From positions 930,001-994,000 of the forward strand of contig NZ_CP146101.1 in the NCBI RefSeq assembly GCF_037023745.1: a DNA stretch of 64,000 bases. The letters run 5' to 3'. How positions within the stretch are numbered: position 1 is the stretch's first letter; each line of letters begins with the position of its first letter. Positions 7,988 through 17,114 of this stretch are shown here, piece by piece. The DNA is from Streptomyces sp. SCSIO 30461 (GTDB lineage Bacteria > Actinomycetota > Actinomycetes > Streptomycetales > Streptomycetaceae). Made by a program: the position numbers and the translations under genes. A model generated the notes under the pieces. It did no database searches and had not been told where the DNA came from. It worked only from the letters and a program-made list of their open reading frames with translations.

Positions 7988-8980
7988 TCATGGATGTGCA
8001 CGGGACGCTCGCGAACCGCGCTCCGCGGCCCGGGTCAGCCGGGCGCCGAGCCTGGTGAGGTGGCCGGACAGCTCAGGGGGGCCGTGGACGGTGAACTCGC
8101 AGTCCAACAAGGCCAGTCGCAGCGCCAGCCACTCCAGCGAGTCCTGTGCGCGAGCGTGGAGACGGCAGCTCTCCGGGCCCGTCGGTTCCGGCGTGCCGAG
8201 ATAGCCCGGAAGCCGGCCCGCTATGTGCTCCGCCGAGGCGTCGAAGCTCACATCGAGCGTGTGCTCGGGCTGGTTGCGGAACATGGAATGAGCCAGGAAC
8301 GTCTGGGCGTCCCCCTCCGCCGGCAGCGTGCGCGCCGTGAAGCGGGCGCCCGTGGCGAACGGCTCGGTGATCCGGTCGACCCGGAAGGTGCGCCAGTCCT
8401 CCCGCGCGGTGTCGTACGCGACCAGGTACCAGCGCCGCCCGGTCGAAACCAGCCGATACGGTTCCACCAGTCTTCTCGACTCGGCCCCGTCTCCGGAGCG
8501 GTAGCCGAAGCGCAGCCGCTCCCGGCCGGTGACCGTCGATGCGATGGCGGTGAGCGTGTGCGGGTCCACCGTGGCGCCGTCGCCCCGGGTGAGCGGGATC
8601 ATCGCGCTCTGGAGGGTGGAGACCCGGTGGCGCAGCCGCGACGGGAGCACCTGCTCCAGCTTCGCCAGGGCTCGCACGGACGCTTCGTCAACACCCTCGA
8701 TGGCATGACCGGCCCCGGCCCGCAGCCCCACCGCGATGGCGACCGCCTCCTCGTCGTCCAGCAGCAGGGGAGGCATGGCCGCTCCGGCGACCAGCCGGTA
8801 CCCGCCCGCGGACCCCTTCGTGGACTCGACCGGATAACCGAGGTCGCGCAGCCGGTCGATATCCCGGCGGATGGTGCGCGGGCTGACGTCGAGACGCTCT
8901 GCCAGCTCGCTGCCCGGCCATTCGCGCGGGGTCTGGAGTAGAGACAGCAGATTCAGCAGTCGTGCCGGGGTGTCTGTCAT
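7988..8980 (-). CDS. YafY-type HTH/WYL-domain transcriptional regulator
   Basis: A 330-residue DNA-binding regulator. The N-terminal HTH_11 is RLLNLLSLLQTPREWPGSELAERLDVSPRTIRRDIDRLRDLGYPV. The central WYL domain (about residues 140-225) contains RRLVEPYRLVSTGRRWYLVAYD and WRTFRVDRI. A C-terminal WCX-like region follows. WYL domains bind small ligands or nucleic acid. The ATG at 8980 is preferred; a GTG at 8989 adds three residues. It is divergent from the DHA2 exporter at 9044 with only 63 bp between starts, so it probably controls that exporter and itself. Confidence 0.88.
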   Translation of the reverse strand: MTDTPARLLNLLSLLQTPREWPGSELAERLDVSPRTIRRDIDRLRDLGYPVESTKGSAGGYRLVAGAAMPPLLLDDEEAVAIAVGLRAGAGHAIEGVDEASVRALAKLEQVLPSRLRHRVSTLQSAMIPLTRGDGATVDPHTLTAIASTVTGRERLRFGYRSGDGAESRRLVEPYRLVSTGRRWYLVAYDTAREDWRTFRVDRITEPFATGARFTARTLPAEGDAQTFLAHSMFRNQPEHTLDVSFDASAEHIAGRLPGYLGTPEPTGPESCRLHARAQDSLEWLALRLALLDCEFTVHGPPELSGHLTRLGARLTRAAERGSRASRAHP

Positions 8981-9043
8981 ATGCGCCACACTGCCAGTCG
9001 TCTAGGACATCGCCTGACCTATATCGGGCGTAGGTTTCCCGGC

Positions 9044-10669
9044 ATGAGTTCCCAAGCCGCCGTGCCCGCAACGGCCACGTCCCACTCCGCACCCGATCCC
9101 GAAGCCCAATCCGGCCACGCGCCGGATCCGTCGGCCGACCGAACGGCTGACCGGCGTCGCTGGATCGCCCTGGCCATCGTGATGACCGCGGCCTTCATGG
9201 ACCTGGTCGACGTCACCATCGTCAACGTAGCGATCCCGAGCATCGAGCGCAGCCTCGAGGCGTCGTTCGGGGCGATCCAGTGGATCACCGCCGGCTATGC
9301 GCTGGCGTTCGCGGCGGGCCTGATCACCGGCGGGCGGCTCGGCGACATCTTCGGCCGCAGGCGGCTCTTCCTGATAGGCATCTCGGGCTTCACCCTCGCC
9401 TCCGCCCTCTGCGGGTTCGCCGTGGGTACGGAGATGCTGGTCGGGGCGCGGCTGCTCCAGGGCGCGATGGCGGCGATGATGGTGCCGCAGGTGCTCGCGA
9501 TCATCCATGTGACCTTCCCGCCGCACGAACGCGGCAAGGTCTTCGGGATGTTCGGTGCGATCGTCGGGCTCGGCGCGGTGTCCGGGCCGTTGCTCGGTGC
9601 GCTGCTCACCCAGTGGAACCTCTTCGGCCTGGAGTGGCGGCCGATCTTCCTGATCAACCTCCCGGTCGGCATCGCGGGCGTCATCCTGGGCCGGAAGTTC
9701 ATCACCGAGTCCCGCGCCGAGAAGGCCCTTCGACTCGATCTGGTCGGTGTCGTGCTCGCCACGGTGTCGCTGCTGATGCTGATCTACCCGCTGACGCGCG
9801 GCCGTGAGCTGGACTGGCCGCTGTGGGGGCATCTGAGCATGGTCGCGAGCCCCTTCATGTTCGCCGTGTTCGTGGTCTACGAGCGCTACAAGACGCGCAA
9901 GGACGGTTCACCGCTGGTGGAGTTGTCGCTGTTCCGGGTGAAGAGCTTCGCCGCGGGAATCGCGGTGCAGCTGACCTTCGGCGTGGTCATGGGCATCTTC
10001 TTCCTGGTCTGGACGCTGTACATGCAGGTGGGCCTGGGCTGGAGCCCACTGCGGGCGGGACTGACCGGGGTGCCGTTCTCCATCGCGGTGTCCCTGGCGG
10101 CCGGCTTGTCGGTGCAGCAGCTGGTGCCGCGGTTCGGACGCAAGGTGCTCCAGGCGGGCGCGCTGACGATGATGGCCGGGCTGCTGCTCTACATCTGGGA
10201 GGCCGACCGGTACGGCATGGGTATCAGCTCCTGGCAGATGGCTGCCCCGCTGGTGGTCATGGGGCTGGGCATGGGCCTCATCGTGGCGCCCCTGACCGAC
10301 GCGGTGCTGTCCGATGTGCCGCGTGAGCACGCCGGATCGGCCTCAGGCCTGATCAACACCACCATGCAGACGGGCAACGCGCTCGGTCTCGGACTGGTCG
10401 CGGTGGTCTTCTTCGGTGTCATCGACGATGCGAGGCCGACGACACCGGCGGCGGTCGGGACTGCCTTCGCCGATGCCTTCCAGCACTCGCTGTGGTGGGT
10501 CGCCGCGGTCCTGGGCGTGATCTTCCTGGTGATGTTCGCCCTGCCGGCCCGGCCGAAGCAGCACATGGAATCCGGGGCGCTGGAGGACACGGCCGATGCG
10601 GAGGTGGGAGCGCCCACCGGGCTTCCGGAGCAGAGGCAGAAGCAGCAGTCGCCGACCAAGACCGGCTGA
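9044..10669 (+). CDS. MFS transporter, DHA2 family multidrug exporter
   Basis: A 541-residue predicted 14-TM proton antiporter. A charged, Pro/Ala-rich leader of about 40 residues precedes WIALAIVMTAAFMDLVDVTIVNVAIPSIE (helix 1, D-x-T-I-V-N-V-A-I-P signature). Motif C in helix 5 is IVGLGAVSGPLLGALLTQW. The C-terminus is Gln/Lys-rich and cytoplasmic. The start MSSQAA was chosen because longer frames run into the divergent WYL gene. Control by that WYL regulator is inferred from the shared 63-bp promoter region. Substrate unknown. Confidence 0.9.
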   Translation: MSSQAAVPATATSHSAPDPEAQSGHAPDPSADRTADRRRWIALAIVMTAAFMDLVDVTIVNVAIPSIERSLEASFGAIQWITAGYALAFAAGLITGGRLGDIFGRRRLFLIGISGFTLASALCGFAVGTEMLVGARLLQGAMAAMMVPQVLAIIHVTFPPHERGKVFGMFGAIVGLGAVSGPLLGALLTQWNLFGLEWRPIFLINLPVGIAGVILGRKFITESRAEKALRLDLVGVVLATVSLLMLIYPLTRGRELDWPLWGHLSMVASPFMFAVFVVYERYKTRKDGSPLVELSLFRVKSFAAGIAVQLTFGVVMGIFFLVWTLYMQVGLGWSPLRAGLTGVPFSIAVSLAAGLSVQQLVPRFGRKVLQAGALTMMAGLLLYIWEADRYGMGISSWQMAAPLVVMGLGMGLIVAPLTDAVLSDVPREHAGSASGLINTTMQTGNALGLGLVAVVFFGVIDDARPTTPAAVGTAFADAFQHSLWWVAAVLGVIFLVMFALPARPKQHMESGALEDTADAEVGAPTGLPEQRQKQQSPTKTG

Positions 10670-10794
10670 GCGGCGAAGCGGGGTGGGCGAAGCTCACCCG
10701 AGGGCCGCGCGGGACCCGGCCCCGGGAGCACTCCTTCCGGCGCCGGGCCGCTGCCGTGGTGGGGCGATCCGGAACGGTCGAGTCCCGTCCCGGA

Positions 10795-11679
10795 TCAGCG
10801 CACCCGGGCACGGGCGGCACGGAGCTCGATCGCGCCGCGTGCCGTGCGCTCGTCGCTGTAGACCTCGCACATATGGCGGCCGTCCGGGGTCGCTGTGTGC
10901 TCCACTTCCCACAGGCTCAGCTCGGTCCCGTCGAGCAGTAGGAACGCGTGCTCGTAGAGCGTGAAGCCCGAGCCTCGGCCGCCTATGAAGCACTGGCGGC
11001 CGAAGGCCTGGCTGATGTGGTGGGCGAAAGCGGACCGCAGCAGCAGCGCCGTGTCCTCGCCCGGCCGATCGCGATTCTCGGCCCTGCGCAGTAACCGGCG
11101 GGCATGGTCGGGGGAGTTGTCCGGCTCGTAGGTGCGTGGCGGCGCGGCCCCGGGGCCGGCCAGCAACTTGCCGAGCAGCTCCAGATCGGCGTCCAGATCG
11201 TCCACCGCCCCGTCCGTGTCGGCGGGGCCGTCCGCGGTGCCGTCGCCCTCGGCGCACCTGCCGCCAGGCCCGGTCGTGCCGCCGGTGCTGCCCCCGGGAC
11301 CGTCGGTGCTGTCCGCGCCGGTCGAGCCTCCTGGGCCGCTCGCGCCGTCGGACCTCCCTGGACGCATGGCCCTGAGCCGGGACGCGGCGACTCGTGCCTC
11401 CGTCTCCTCCGCGTACACCTCGTGCTGCTCGATGCCGTCCCGCCCGTTGTTGTGCACGAGCTCCCAGAGAGTGAGGGACGAACCGTCGGCCAGCAGATAC
11501 GTATGTCGGTAGGTCGACCGGTGCAGCCCCCTGCTGTGCAGCGAGGAATGCAGCGAACTGGCGTGCGCCAGCGCGGATTCGAGCCGATCGACCATGGTGT
11601 CGGGAAGGTCGAAGGAGTTGAGTGCCCGACCCAGGAGCCGCTCGAGCTGCGTCTCGGTTGTCTCGTACGGATCGTTCAA
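10795..11679 (-). CDS. DUF6227 family protein with internal duplication (TTG start)
   Basis: A 294-residue protein of a Streptomyces-restricted family of unknown function. Two similar blocks are visible: LHRSTYRHTYLLADGSSLTLWELVHN...QHEVYAEE and FTLYEHAFLLLDGTELSLWEVEHT...MCEVYSDE, separated by a Gly/Asp/Thr-rich linker of about 60 residues. The TTG at 11679 (LNDPYETTE) is preferred: GGAG lies 7 bp upstream, and the product then begins at the conserved region. The frame stays open to 11787 but that extension looks non-coding. It is soluble, with no signal or TM segment. Confidence 0.7.
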   Translation of the reverse strand: MNDPYETTETQLERLLGRALNSFDLPDTMVDRLESALAHASSLHSSLHSRGLHRSTYRHTYLLADGSSLTLWELVHNNGRDGIEQHEVYAEETEARVAASRLRAMRPGRSDGASGPGGSTGADSTDGPGGSTGGTTGPGGRCAEGDGTADGPADTDGAVDDLDADLELLGKLLAGPGAAPPRTYEPDNSPDHARRLLRRAENRDRPGEDTALLLRSAFAHHISQAFGRQCFIGGRGSGFTLYEHAFLLLDGTELSLWEVEHTATPDGRHMCEVYSDERTARGAIELRAARARVR

Positions 11680-11870
11680 GGTGGTTCTCCGGATCTCCAG
11701 GCCGTTGCCACACGTCACTTGGTGACTGCTTAACGTAGTCCCTGGGTCGGACATCGCGTCCCGGGTTCGGGAAAACGAACGGGGCATGGCGCAAAGTTTC
11801 CGCGTGTCGTTGTTTGCTCCTTCTCGTTTGCTCCGCTGCGCCTCAGCTCAACGTGGGTCCGCTGCTTGGC

Positions 11871-12899
11871 TCAACACGCGTACAGCTCCCGGTACGAGGG
11901 AAAGTCGCCCCCTGGGCCGGTTGCCGTCCGTGCCGCCAGCATCGCGCGCACGATCGCCCGCGTCACCACGTCCGCGCCCGCCGCGAGCACGGGGTTGAGG
12001 GCCAGCGGGGCGTCGCCCAGCGGACGCTCTCCGGTTGCGAGGGCGAACACGGTGTCCCCGTCGTTGAGTAGATGGACCGGGCGCACGGCGCGCGCGATTC
12101 CGTCGTGAGCCGTCCCGGCGAGCTTGTGCGCCTGCGCGCGCGTCAGTCCGGCGTCGGTGGCGACGACGGCCAACGTGGTGTTCAGCGGAGGCGCCCCCAT
12201 CGCGTCCGCCGCCCCGGCGAGACGGTGCAGGGCCGCCGCATGGGTCTCCGCGGTGGGGTAGTCGGGCCGCTGCCCCGTGAAGTACCCCCCGTAGAGCACG
12301 CCCGTATCCGGATCGATCGCGGAACCGGCGGCATTGGCGACCACGAGCGCGGCGACCACCGTCCCGTCGGGCAGCCGTGTGCTCGCCGTGCCGACCCCGC
12401 CCTTGACACGTCCCACCACCGCGCCGGTTCCCGCACCGACGCAGCCCTCCTCAACAGGGGCACCCGCCTCCGTGTCCGCCGCTGCCTCCACCGCGGCCCG
12501 CCCCGTCTCCGCACCGGGCCTGGCCCGCCAGTCGCCTCCCCGGCCCAGGTCGTAGACACACGCGGCGGGTACCACCGGAACGACCTGCCCCGGCTCACGC
12601 CCGGCTTGGACGCCGCGGCCCTGTTCCTCCAGCCACGCCATGACACCGGACGCGGAGTCCAGCCCGTAGGCGCTGCCGCCGGTCAGCACGACCGCGTCGA
12701 CGCGCTGCACGAGATTGCGCGGGTCGAGTGCATCGGTCTCCCGGGTGCCCGGACCGCCGCCGCGCACGTCGACGGCGGCGACCGCCCCGCCCTCCGGAGC
12801 CAGGACGACCGTGGTCCCGCTGAGCGCCCCCGGCCCGGGGTGGCGGGCATGTCCGACCCGCAGGCCGTGCACGTCGGTGAGTGCGTCGTTGAATGCCAT
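11871..12899 (-). CDS. P1 (DmpA/NylC-type) family peptidase
   Basis: A 342-residue N-terminal-nucleophile hydrolase of MEROPS family S58/P1. These proteins cut themselves into two chains, freeing a Ser/Thr nucleophile; members include L-aminopeptidase D-Ala-esterase and the nylon-oligomer hydrolase NylC. The likely processing site is Asn|Thr in PPLNTTLAVVATDAGLTRAQ. Family segments VLTGGSAYGLDSASGV, GAGTGAVVGRVKGGVGTAS and VVANAAGSAIDPDTG are all present. Cytoplasmic, no signal peptide. Its natural substrate is unknown. Confidence 0.88.
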   Translation of the reverse strand: MAFNDALTDVHGLRVGHARHPGPGALSGTTVVLAPEGGAVAAVDVRGGGPGTRETDALDPRNLVQRVDAVVLTGGSAYGLDSASGVMAWLEEQGRGVQAGREPGQVVPVVPAACVYDLGRGGDWRARPGAETGRAAVEAAADTEAGAPVEEGCVGAGTGAVVGRVKGGVGTASTRLPDGTVVAALVVANAAGSAIDPDTGVLYGGYFTGQRPDYPTAETHAAALHRLAGAADAMGAPPLNTTLAVVATDAGLTRAQAHKLAGTAHDGIARAVRPVHLLNDGDTVFALATGERPLGDAPLALNPVLAAGADVVTRAIVRAMLAARTATGPGGDFPSYRELYAC

Positions 12900-13115
12900 G
12901 CCTTCTGCGTATCACGCGACTCGGGCCAACTGCCCTGCCCTGTGCCCACCTTGCCGGAATTCTGTCGGCCAGCCGCGCTTGGAGCCAGGCGCGCGTGGAA
13001 CCAAGGGAAGCAAGGGAAACCAAGGAAGGGATTCGGACACGGTGGTCCTGGACACGTGGCCGGGGGCGGGGTGGCGGTGCCGTCGACCGTCGTCGGCTAT
13101 ACGCGCGGGCCGGTC

Positions 13116-14342
13116 TCACACCTCCAGCTCCGGTAGGCCCGGAGAGCCCGCCGTCTCCGGGTGTCCGCTCGCCAGGATCACACCGACCGTCACCACCGCC
13201 GCCATCACCAGCCCGGTGGCGAGCACGGCCCAGTGACCGGCGAAGGTGCAGGCGAGTACGAGCGGTACCGACACCGGGAGCAGCAGTTGCTGTGCGGTGG
13301 TCCGCTTGAAGTGCCGGGCGTGCAGGTACCAGACGGTGAGCAGGTAGAGCGCCGTGGGCACCGTGACCGCTGCCGCGGCACCGAGCACGGGGATGTGCGC
13401 CTTGCCCGCGGACTGCTCCACGGCGACCTCCAGACCTGCCCCGATCGCGGCTGCGGAGGCGAAGATCAGGAAGTGCCCGTAGCCCCACGGTATGGATTCG
13501 CGGTTGCCCCTGAGCCTTTCGTGCACGGGGACCGAGAAGTAGATCCACCAGGCCGCGAAGATGATCAGGATGCCGCCTGCCGCGATCGGCACCAGCTCGC
13601 CGAACTCCTCTACCTCGCCCAGTACGGACTGCACTCCGATCGTGGCCGCGAACATCGTCTCGCCCAACACGATGATGGTGAACAGTCCGTAGCGTTCCGC
13701 GATGTGGTGCGGATGCCAGGGCGTCTGATGGCCGCGCTCCGCGATCAGCGGCACGAGCAGTTCGGCTGCGGCGGCAAGCACGAACAACCAGCGCTTGGCG
13801 TCCTCCGGAGCGCTCAGCAGAGCGATCCAGGCTGCCTGGCAGACAATCACGCCGCTGGCGTATGTGAGAGCGGTGCGTCGGGCAGGCCCCGGAGGCTCGG
13901 AGGCGGCTGCCCGCAGCCACTGTGCGGTCAGCGCGATGCGCATCACCACATAGCCGACGACGGCGATGGCCCAGTCATTGTCGGCGAACGCCCTGGGCAC
14001 ACCGGCCGCGTAGATCAGCACCCCGCAGATCTGCACCAGCGTCGCGATCCGGTAGGGCACGTCGTCGCAGTCATAGGCGGACGCGAACCAGGTGAAGTTC
14101 ATCCAGGCCCACCACACGCCGAAGAAGACGAACAGATAGCCGATGATGCCGTCGCTGACATGGCCCTCGGCGAGCGCGTGCACCAGTTGGATCCCGGCCT
14201 GTCCTACGGCCACGACGAAGCAGAGGTCGAAGAACAGCTCGAGGGGGGTGGCGGAGCGATGAGCTTCGTCCCGGCGGCGTGCACGCATACGGCGCACGGG
14301 CTTGAACCGGTCGTCCTGGGTCGAGGCGGGTGTGGACGTCAT
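13116..14342 (-). CDS. Low temperature requirement protein A (LtrA) family membrane protein
   Basis: A 408-residue multi-pass membrane protein. The LtrA signature starts after a charged leader: ATPLELFFDLCFVVAVGQAGIQLV, then GVWWAWMNFTWFASAYDCDD, ITLVQ-like helices, and RYGLFTIIVLGETMFA. About 11-12 hydrophobic segments. The ATG at 14342 gives the usual family length; the longer open frame upstream is antisense to the small gene at 14503. The name comes from Listeria monocytogenes growth at low temperature. The transport function is not established. Confidence 0.88.
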   Translation of the reverse strand: MTSTPASTQDDRFKPVRRMRARRRDEAHRSATPLELFFDLCFVVAVGQAGIQLVHALAEGHVSDGIIGYLFVFFGVWWAWMNFTWFASAYDCDDVPYRIATLVQICGVLIYAAGVPRAFADNDWAIAVVGYVVMRIALTAQWLRAAASEPPGPARRTALTYASGVIVCQAAWIALLSAPEDAKRWLFVLAAAAELLVPLIAERGHQTPWHPHHIAERYGLFTIIVLGETMFAATIGVQSVLGEVEEFGELVPIAAGGILIIFAAWWIYFSVPVHERLRGNRESIPWGYGHFLIFASAAAIGAGLEVAVEQSAGKAHIPVLGAAAAVTVPTALYLLTVWYLHARHFKRTTAQQLLLPVSVPLVLACTFAGHWAVLATGLVMAAVVTVGVILASGHPETAGSPGLPELEV

Positions 14343-14502
14343 ATGTCCAGCACAGCAGAAAGGGCTGAGTTCGCAGTCTTGGGCTCTGCTCCCCTCGGGC
14401 TGCTCGCTCTCCCCACGCGGCGGTCCCGTCGAGCACGTTCTGGGAACGTGCCCGTCATGGGCATGGCGGCTCCCGGATCCCCGCCCGGCATATTCTGGGC
14501 GT

Positions 14503-14715
14503 ATGAGCACCGCTCCGAGCCCCCGACCGCGCGATCCGAACACACCGGGGCAGCAGCCCCGTCCCGCAGCGGCGTTGATCTTCGATGATCCGCTGGACCA
14601 GCAGTCATCCGACGACACGGACCGCGGATGGGGCGAGCGGCCCTCGACGACAGGCGCCACCGGCGCCGCGGATCTCGCGCGCTTCCTCGACGAGAAGCCT
14701 CCACACCACATCTGA
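14503..14715 (+). CDS. Small conserved Streptomyces protein of unknown function
   Basis: A 70-residue hydrophilic protein, MSTAPSPRPRDP..., with a central acidic core IFDDPLDQQSSDDTDRGWGE and the end AADLARFLDEKPPHHI. The combination of an acidic core and a conserved DLARFLDEKPPHH tail looks like a small conserved actinobacterial protein rather than random frame. It is divergent from ltrA, about 160 bp apart. No domain recognised. Confidence 0.65.
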   Translation: MSTAPSPRPRDPNTPGQQPRPAAALIFDDPLDQQSSDDTDRGWGERPSTTGATGAADLARFLDEKPPHHI

Positions 14716-14779
14716 GGCTGCGAGCTCCGAGTGCCCGGCCTTTGAGCCGTCGGCGTCCGGTCCTTCGGCTGCTGAGCCC

Positions 14780-15592
14780 TCAGCACAGCACCACCGCCAG
14801 GCGGGATGTCGCACCCGCGCCGGCCAGTGCCGAGGCGACGGGACGCGAGACCGAGAGCACCACCAGCGCGCCACCGTCCGGCACAGCCGTCTCGGGGCGC
14901 GGAACCCGCAGCACCGTCGCGCCGGTCGCGACGACATGGGCGCGGGCGCCAGGCGGAGCGCCCGGCCCGAAGCCGGTGGACTCGGTGGCGGCGATCACGT
15001 CGACGCGATCGCCGGGCCGCAGCAGGCGCACGGCTTCCGCGTCCGCGATCCGCACCGGGGCGGAGACGAACCGCACCGGAGGCGGCCGGTGCGTCGCGTT
15101 CCCCATGACCGCGTCCGCGTGCGGTGTCGGCCCGACGGCGTTGCCGAGGGCTTCGGGGCCCCATGCCGCGAGGGCCGCCGCGGTCACCGCGAGCCCGGCG
15201 GCCAGTGCACGCCGCCGTCGGCGCAGCGCGCGTCGCAGTCGCGGTCGCCGCCAACCGGACCGCACCGACAACGGCGGGAAGCACGGCATCCCCAGCGGCT
15301 CGGGCGCCGGTGAGGGCGGTGGCAGAGTCGGATCGCCCAGCACCGACCGGTGCCGATGTCGTTGCCCGTAGCCGGGTACGGGCAACGACACGGACCCCTG
15401 ATCGGAGCCGTGAGGCGGCACGCGTTTGCGTCCGGGGTCGTGTCCAGGCCGCTGTCCCGGTTCGTGCCTGTGCCCGGGGTCGTGCACCGGTTCGTGCCTG
15501 TGGCCCTCCTGGTGCGTGCCCCGGTCGGACAGGGATTCCCGTGCCGCCGGTGAGGTTTCGTACTCCTGGTGGTCGGAGAACGGCGTCATCAT
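14780..15592 (-). CDS. SAF-domain protein, CpaB/RcpC (Flp pilus assembly)-like
   Basis: A 270-residue protein. Residues 1-130 are unusually His/Pro/Gly/Arg-rich (repeated HEPG/HDPG-type units). One TM helix follows (RRRRALAAGLAVTAAALAAWG, about 120-140). An SAF domain comes next, with PVRFVSAPVRIADAEAVRLLRPGDRVDVIAATE, then the typical end GGALVVLSVSRPVASALAGAG. SAF proteins of this type belong to Flp/Tad pilus or flagellar P-ring assembly. No other pilus gene is in the window. The low-complexity N-terminus may mean the true start lies further inside. Confidence 0.72.
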   Translation of the reverse strand: MMTPFSDHQEYETSPAARESLSDRGTHQEGHRHEPVHDPGHRHEPGQRPGHDPGRKRVPPHGSDQGSVSLPVPGYGQRHRHRSVLGDPTLPPPSPAPEPLGMPCFPPLSVRSGWRRPRLRRALRRRRRALAAGLAVTAAALAAWGPEALGNAVGPTPHADAVMGNATHRPPPVRFVSAPVRIADAEAVRLLRPGDRVDVIAATESTGFGPGAPPGARAHVVATGATVLRVPRPETAVPDGGALVVLSVSRPVASALAGAGATSRLAVVLC

Positions 15593-15745
15593 CGGACCGC
15601 CTTATGCGAGGGTGCTGCGGAGCCGTTCCGCACGCCCCTCACGATCCACGTTCCACCGCCGTTCCGTCCGGGCCTGTGGATCGGTGGAGAGTTGTGGACA
15701 ACTCGCTCACCCCGGGGGGGTGAACGCGGGGTGAGCAAAGGATCG

Positions 15746-16642
15746 TCAGGGCAGCTCTATGCCGGTATCCACGCCACCCAGCGCCTTCGAGCACAGGCAG
15801 GCGCGCTCACCGGTCGCCTGAAGCCCCGCCACCGCGTCGAACACGACCCCCCGGAGCCGGTCCACGTTCGCGGCGAAGACCTCCATCACTTCCCCGTGCG
15901 AGACGCCGTCGCCCGTCTCGGCCCCGGCGTCGAGGTCCGTCACCAGGGCCATCGACGTGTAGCAGAGCTCAAGCTCACGGGCGAGCGCCGCTTCCGGGTG
16001 CCCGGTCATGCCGACCACGGACCAGCCCATGGCCGCGTGCCAGCGCGATTCGGCGCGGGTACCGAAACGCGGGCCTTCGACGACCACCAGCGTGCCGCCG
16101 TCGACCGGTTCCCAGTCGCGTCCCCGGGCCGCCCCCAGGGTTGCCTGCCGCCCGACCGGACAGTAGGGGTCGGCCAGTGACACATGGACCACCTTGGGCA
16201 CCGGGCCCTCCGCGAGCGGCTCGCCGTCATAGAAGGTGTCGGTGCGCGACTTCGTCCGGTCCACGAGCTGGTCCGGGACCAGCAGCGTGCCCGGCCCGTA
16301 CTCCGACCGCAGACCGCCCACCGCGCAGGGCGCCAGTACCTGGCGTACCCCGACCGAGCGCAGCGCCCACAGATTGGCCCGGTAGTTGATGCGGTGCGGC
16401 GGCAGGTGGTGGCCACGCCCGTGCCGGGGGAGGAACGCGACGCGCCGACCCGCTAGCTCGCCGAAGAAGAGCGAGTCGCTCGGGCTGCCGTAGGGGGTCG
16501 GCACCGCCACCTCGGTCACGTTCTCCAGGAACGAGTAGAAACCCGAGCCGCCGATCACACCGATCTCGGCATGAACGCCGTTCTCTGCGTGAACGGATGT
16601 CTCTCGGGCGGTCGCTCGCTGTGCGTCCTCTGCGTTGGCCAT
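15746..16642 (-). CDS. S-methyl-5'-thioadenosine phosphorylase
   Basis: Cleaves 5'-methylthioadenosine with phosphate to adenine and methylthioribose-1-phosphate in methionine salvage. A 298-residue member of the trimeric purine nucleoside phosphorylase/MTAP family: IGVIGGSGFYSFLENV (phosphate-binding start), FLPRHGRGHHLPPHRINYRANLWAL, GPRFGTRAESRWHAAMGWSVVGMTGHPEAALARELELCY with catalytic/substrate residues in place. The ATG at 16642 (MANAED) is chosen; about 25 residues before the core are non-conserved. The T-G-H-P-E motif differs slightly from the T-x-x-P-E of human MTAP but is usual in actinobacteria. Confidence 0.88.
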   Translation of the reverse strand: MANAEDAQRATARETSVHAENGVHAEIGVIGGSGFYSFLENVTEVAVPTPYGSPSDSLFFGELAGRRVAFLPRHGRGHHLPPHRINYRANLWALRSVGVRQVLAPCAVGGLRSEYGPGTLLVPDQLVDRTKSRTDTFYDGEPLAEGPVPKVVHVSLADPYCPVGRQATLGAARGRDWEPVDGGTLVVVEGPRFGTRAESRWHAAMGWSVVGMTGHPEAALARELELCYTSMALVTDLDAGAETGDGVSHGEVMEVFAANVDRLRGVVFDAVAGLQATGERACLCSKALGGVDTGIELP

Positions 16643-16674
16643 GGCGATCACAGTAGCCGTGCCGCCACAAGCCG

Positions 16675-16721
16675 AAGGCCCCACCCGTCGCAAACGAATG
16701 CTCGACAACGGATGGGGCCTT
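16675..16721 (-). terminator. Hairpin terminator after fmdB-like gene
   Basis: AAGGCCCCACCCGT (16675-16688) pairs with ACGGATGGGGCCTT (16708-16721), 13 of 14 positions, with a 19-base loop. It lies between the fmdB-like gene and the phosphorylase, so it ends the former. Confidence 0.6.
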
Positions 16722-16776
16722 GGAATGACCGTGGGCCGTATGCGCACCGCCGAAGCGGATCAGGCGCGGCGCGTGG

Positions 16777-17103
16777 CTAAGCGGCGGACGAACCGCTGGC
16801 AGCGGGCGTGCTGTTGGAGCTGCCCGCCGAATCCGAGGACCCGGAGGACCCGGAGTCGCCGGACGAGGCGGGCTTCGAGTCCGGGGCCGACTTCGCCGAG
16901 GAGGCGGGCGAGCTGCTCGACGACGAACCGCGGCTGTCGTTGCGGTAGAAGCCGGAGCCCTTGAAGACGATGCCGACCGCCGAGAACACCTTCTTGAGGC
17001 GGCCCTTGCAGTTCGGGCACTCCGTCAGCGCGTCGTCGGTGAACTTCTGCACCGCCTCGAGGCCCTCGCCGCACTCGGTGCACTGGTACTGGTAGGTCGG
17101 CAC
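16777..17103 (-). CDS. FmdB family zinc-ribbon protein
   Basis: A 108-residue protein with an N-terminal putative regulatory zinc ribbon: VPTYQYQCTECGEGLEAVQKF and CPNCKGRLKKVFSAVGIVFKGSGFY, giving two CxxC knuckles. A C-terminal Ser/Gly/Ala-rich tail of about 50 residues is typical in Streptomyces. GTG start at 17103 with a perfect AGGAGG site 7-8 bases upstream. Function is unknown; the name derives from an open frame in a formamidase operon. A CIRCE-like inverted repeat overlaps its leader, suggesting heat-shock control. Confidence 0.9.
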   Translation of the reverse strand: MPTYQYQCTECGEGLEAVQKFTDDALTECPNCKGRLKKVFSAVGIVFKGSGFYRNDSRGSSSSSSPASSAKSAPDSKPASSGDSGSSGSSDSAGSSNSTPAASGSSAA

Positions 17104-17114
17104 TTGTCTTCCTC

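Noticed and set aside
7900..7990. Direct repeats of CTCATGGATGTG and GGCTCGCGCAC after hrdD
   Set aside because: There are only two copies of each in a gap between convergent genes, close to the WYL gene end; no function could be supported.
13116..15284. A 722-residue frame joining LtrA to upstream sequence
   Set aside because: Only the part from 14342 matches the LtrA family; the extension is antisense to the small gene at 14503 and to the CpaB-like region.
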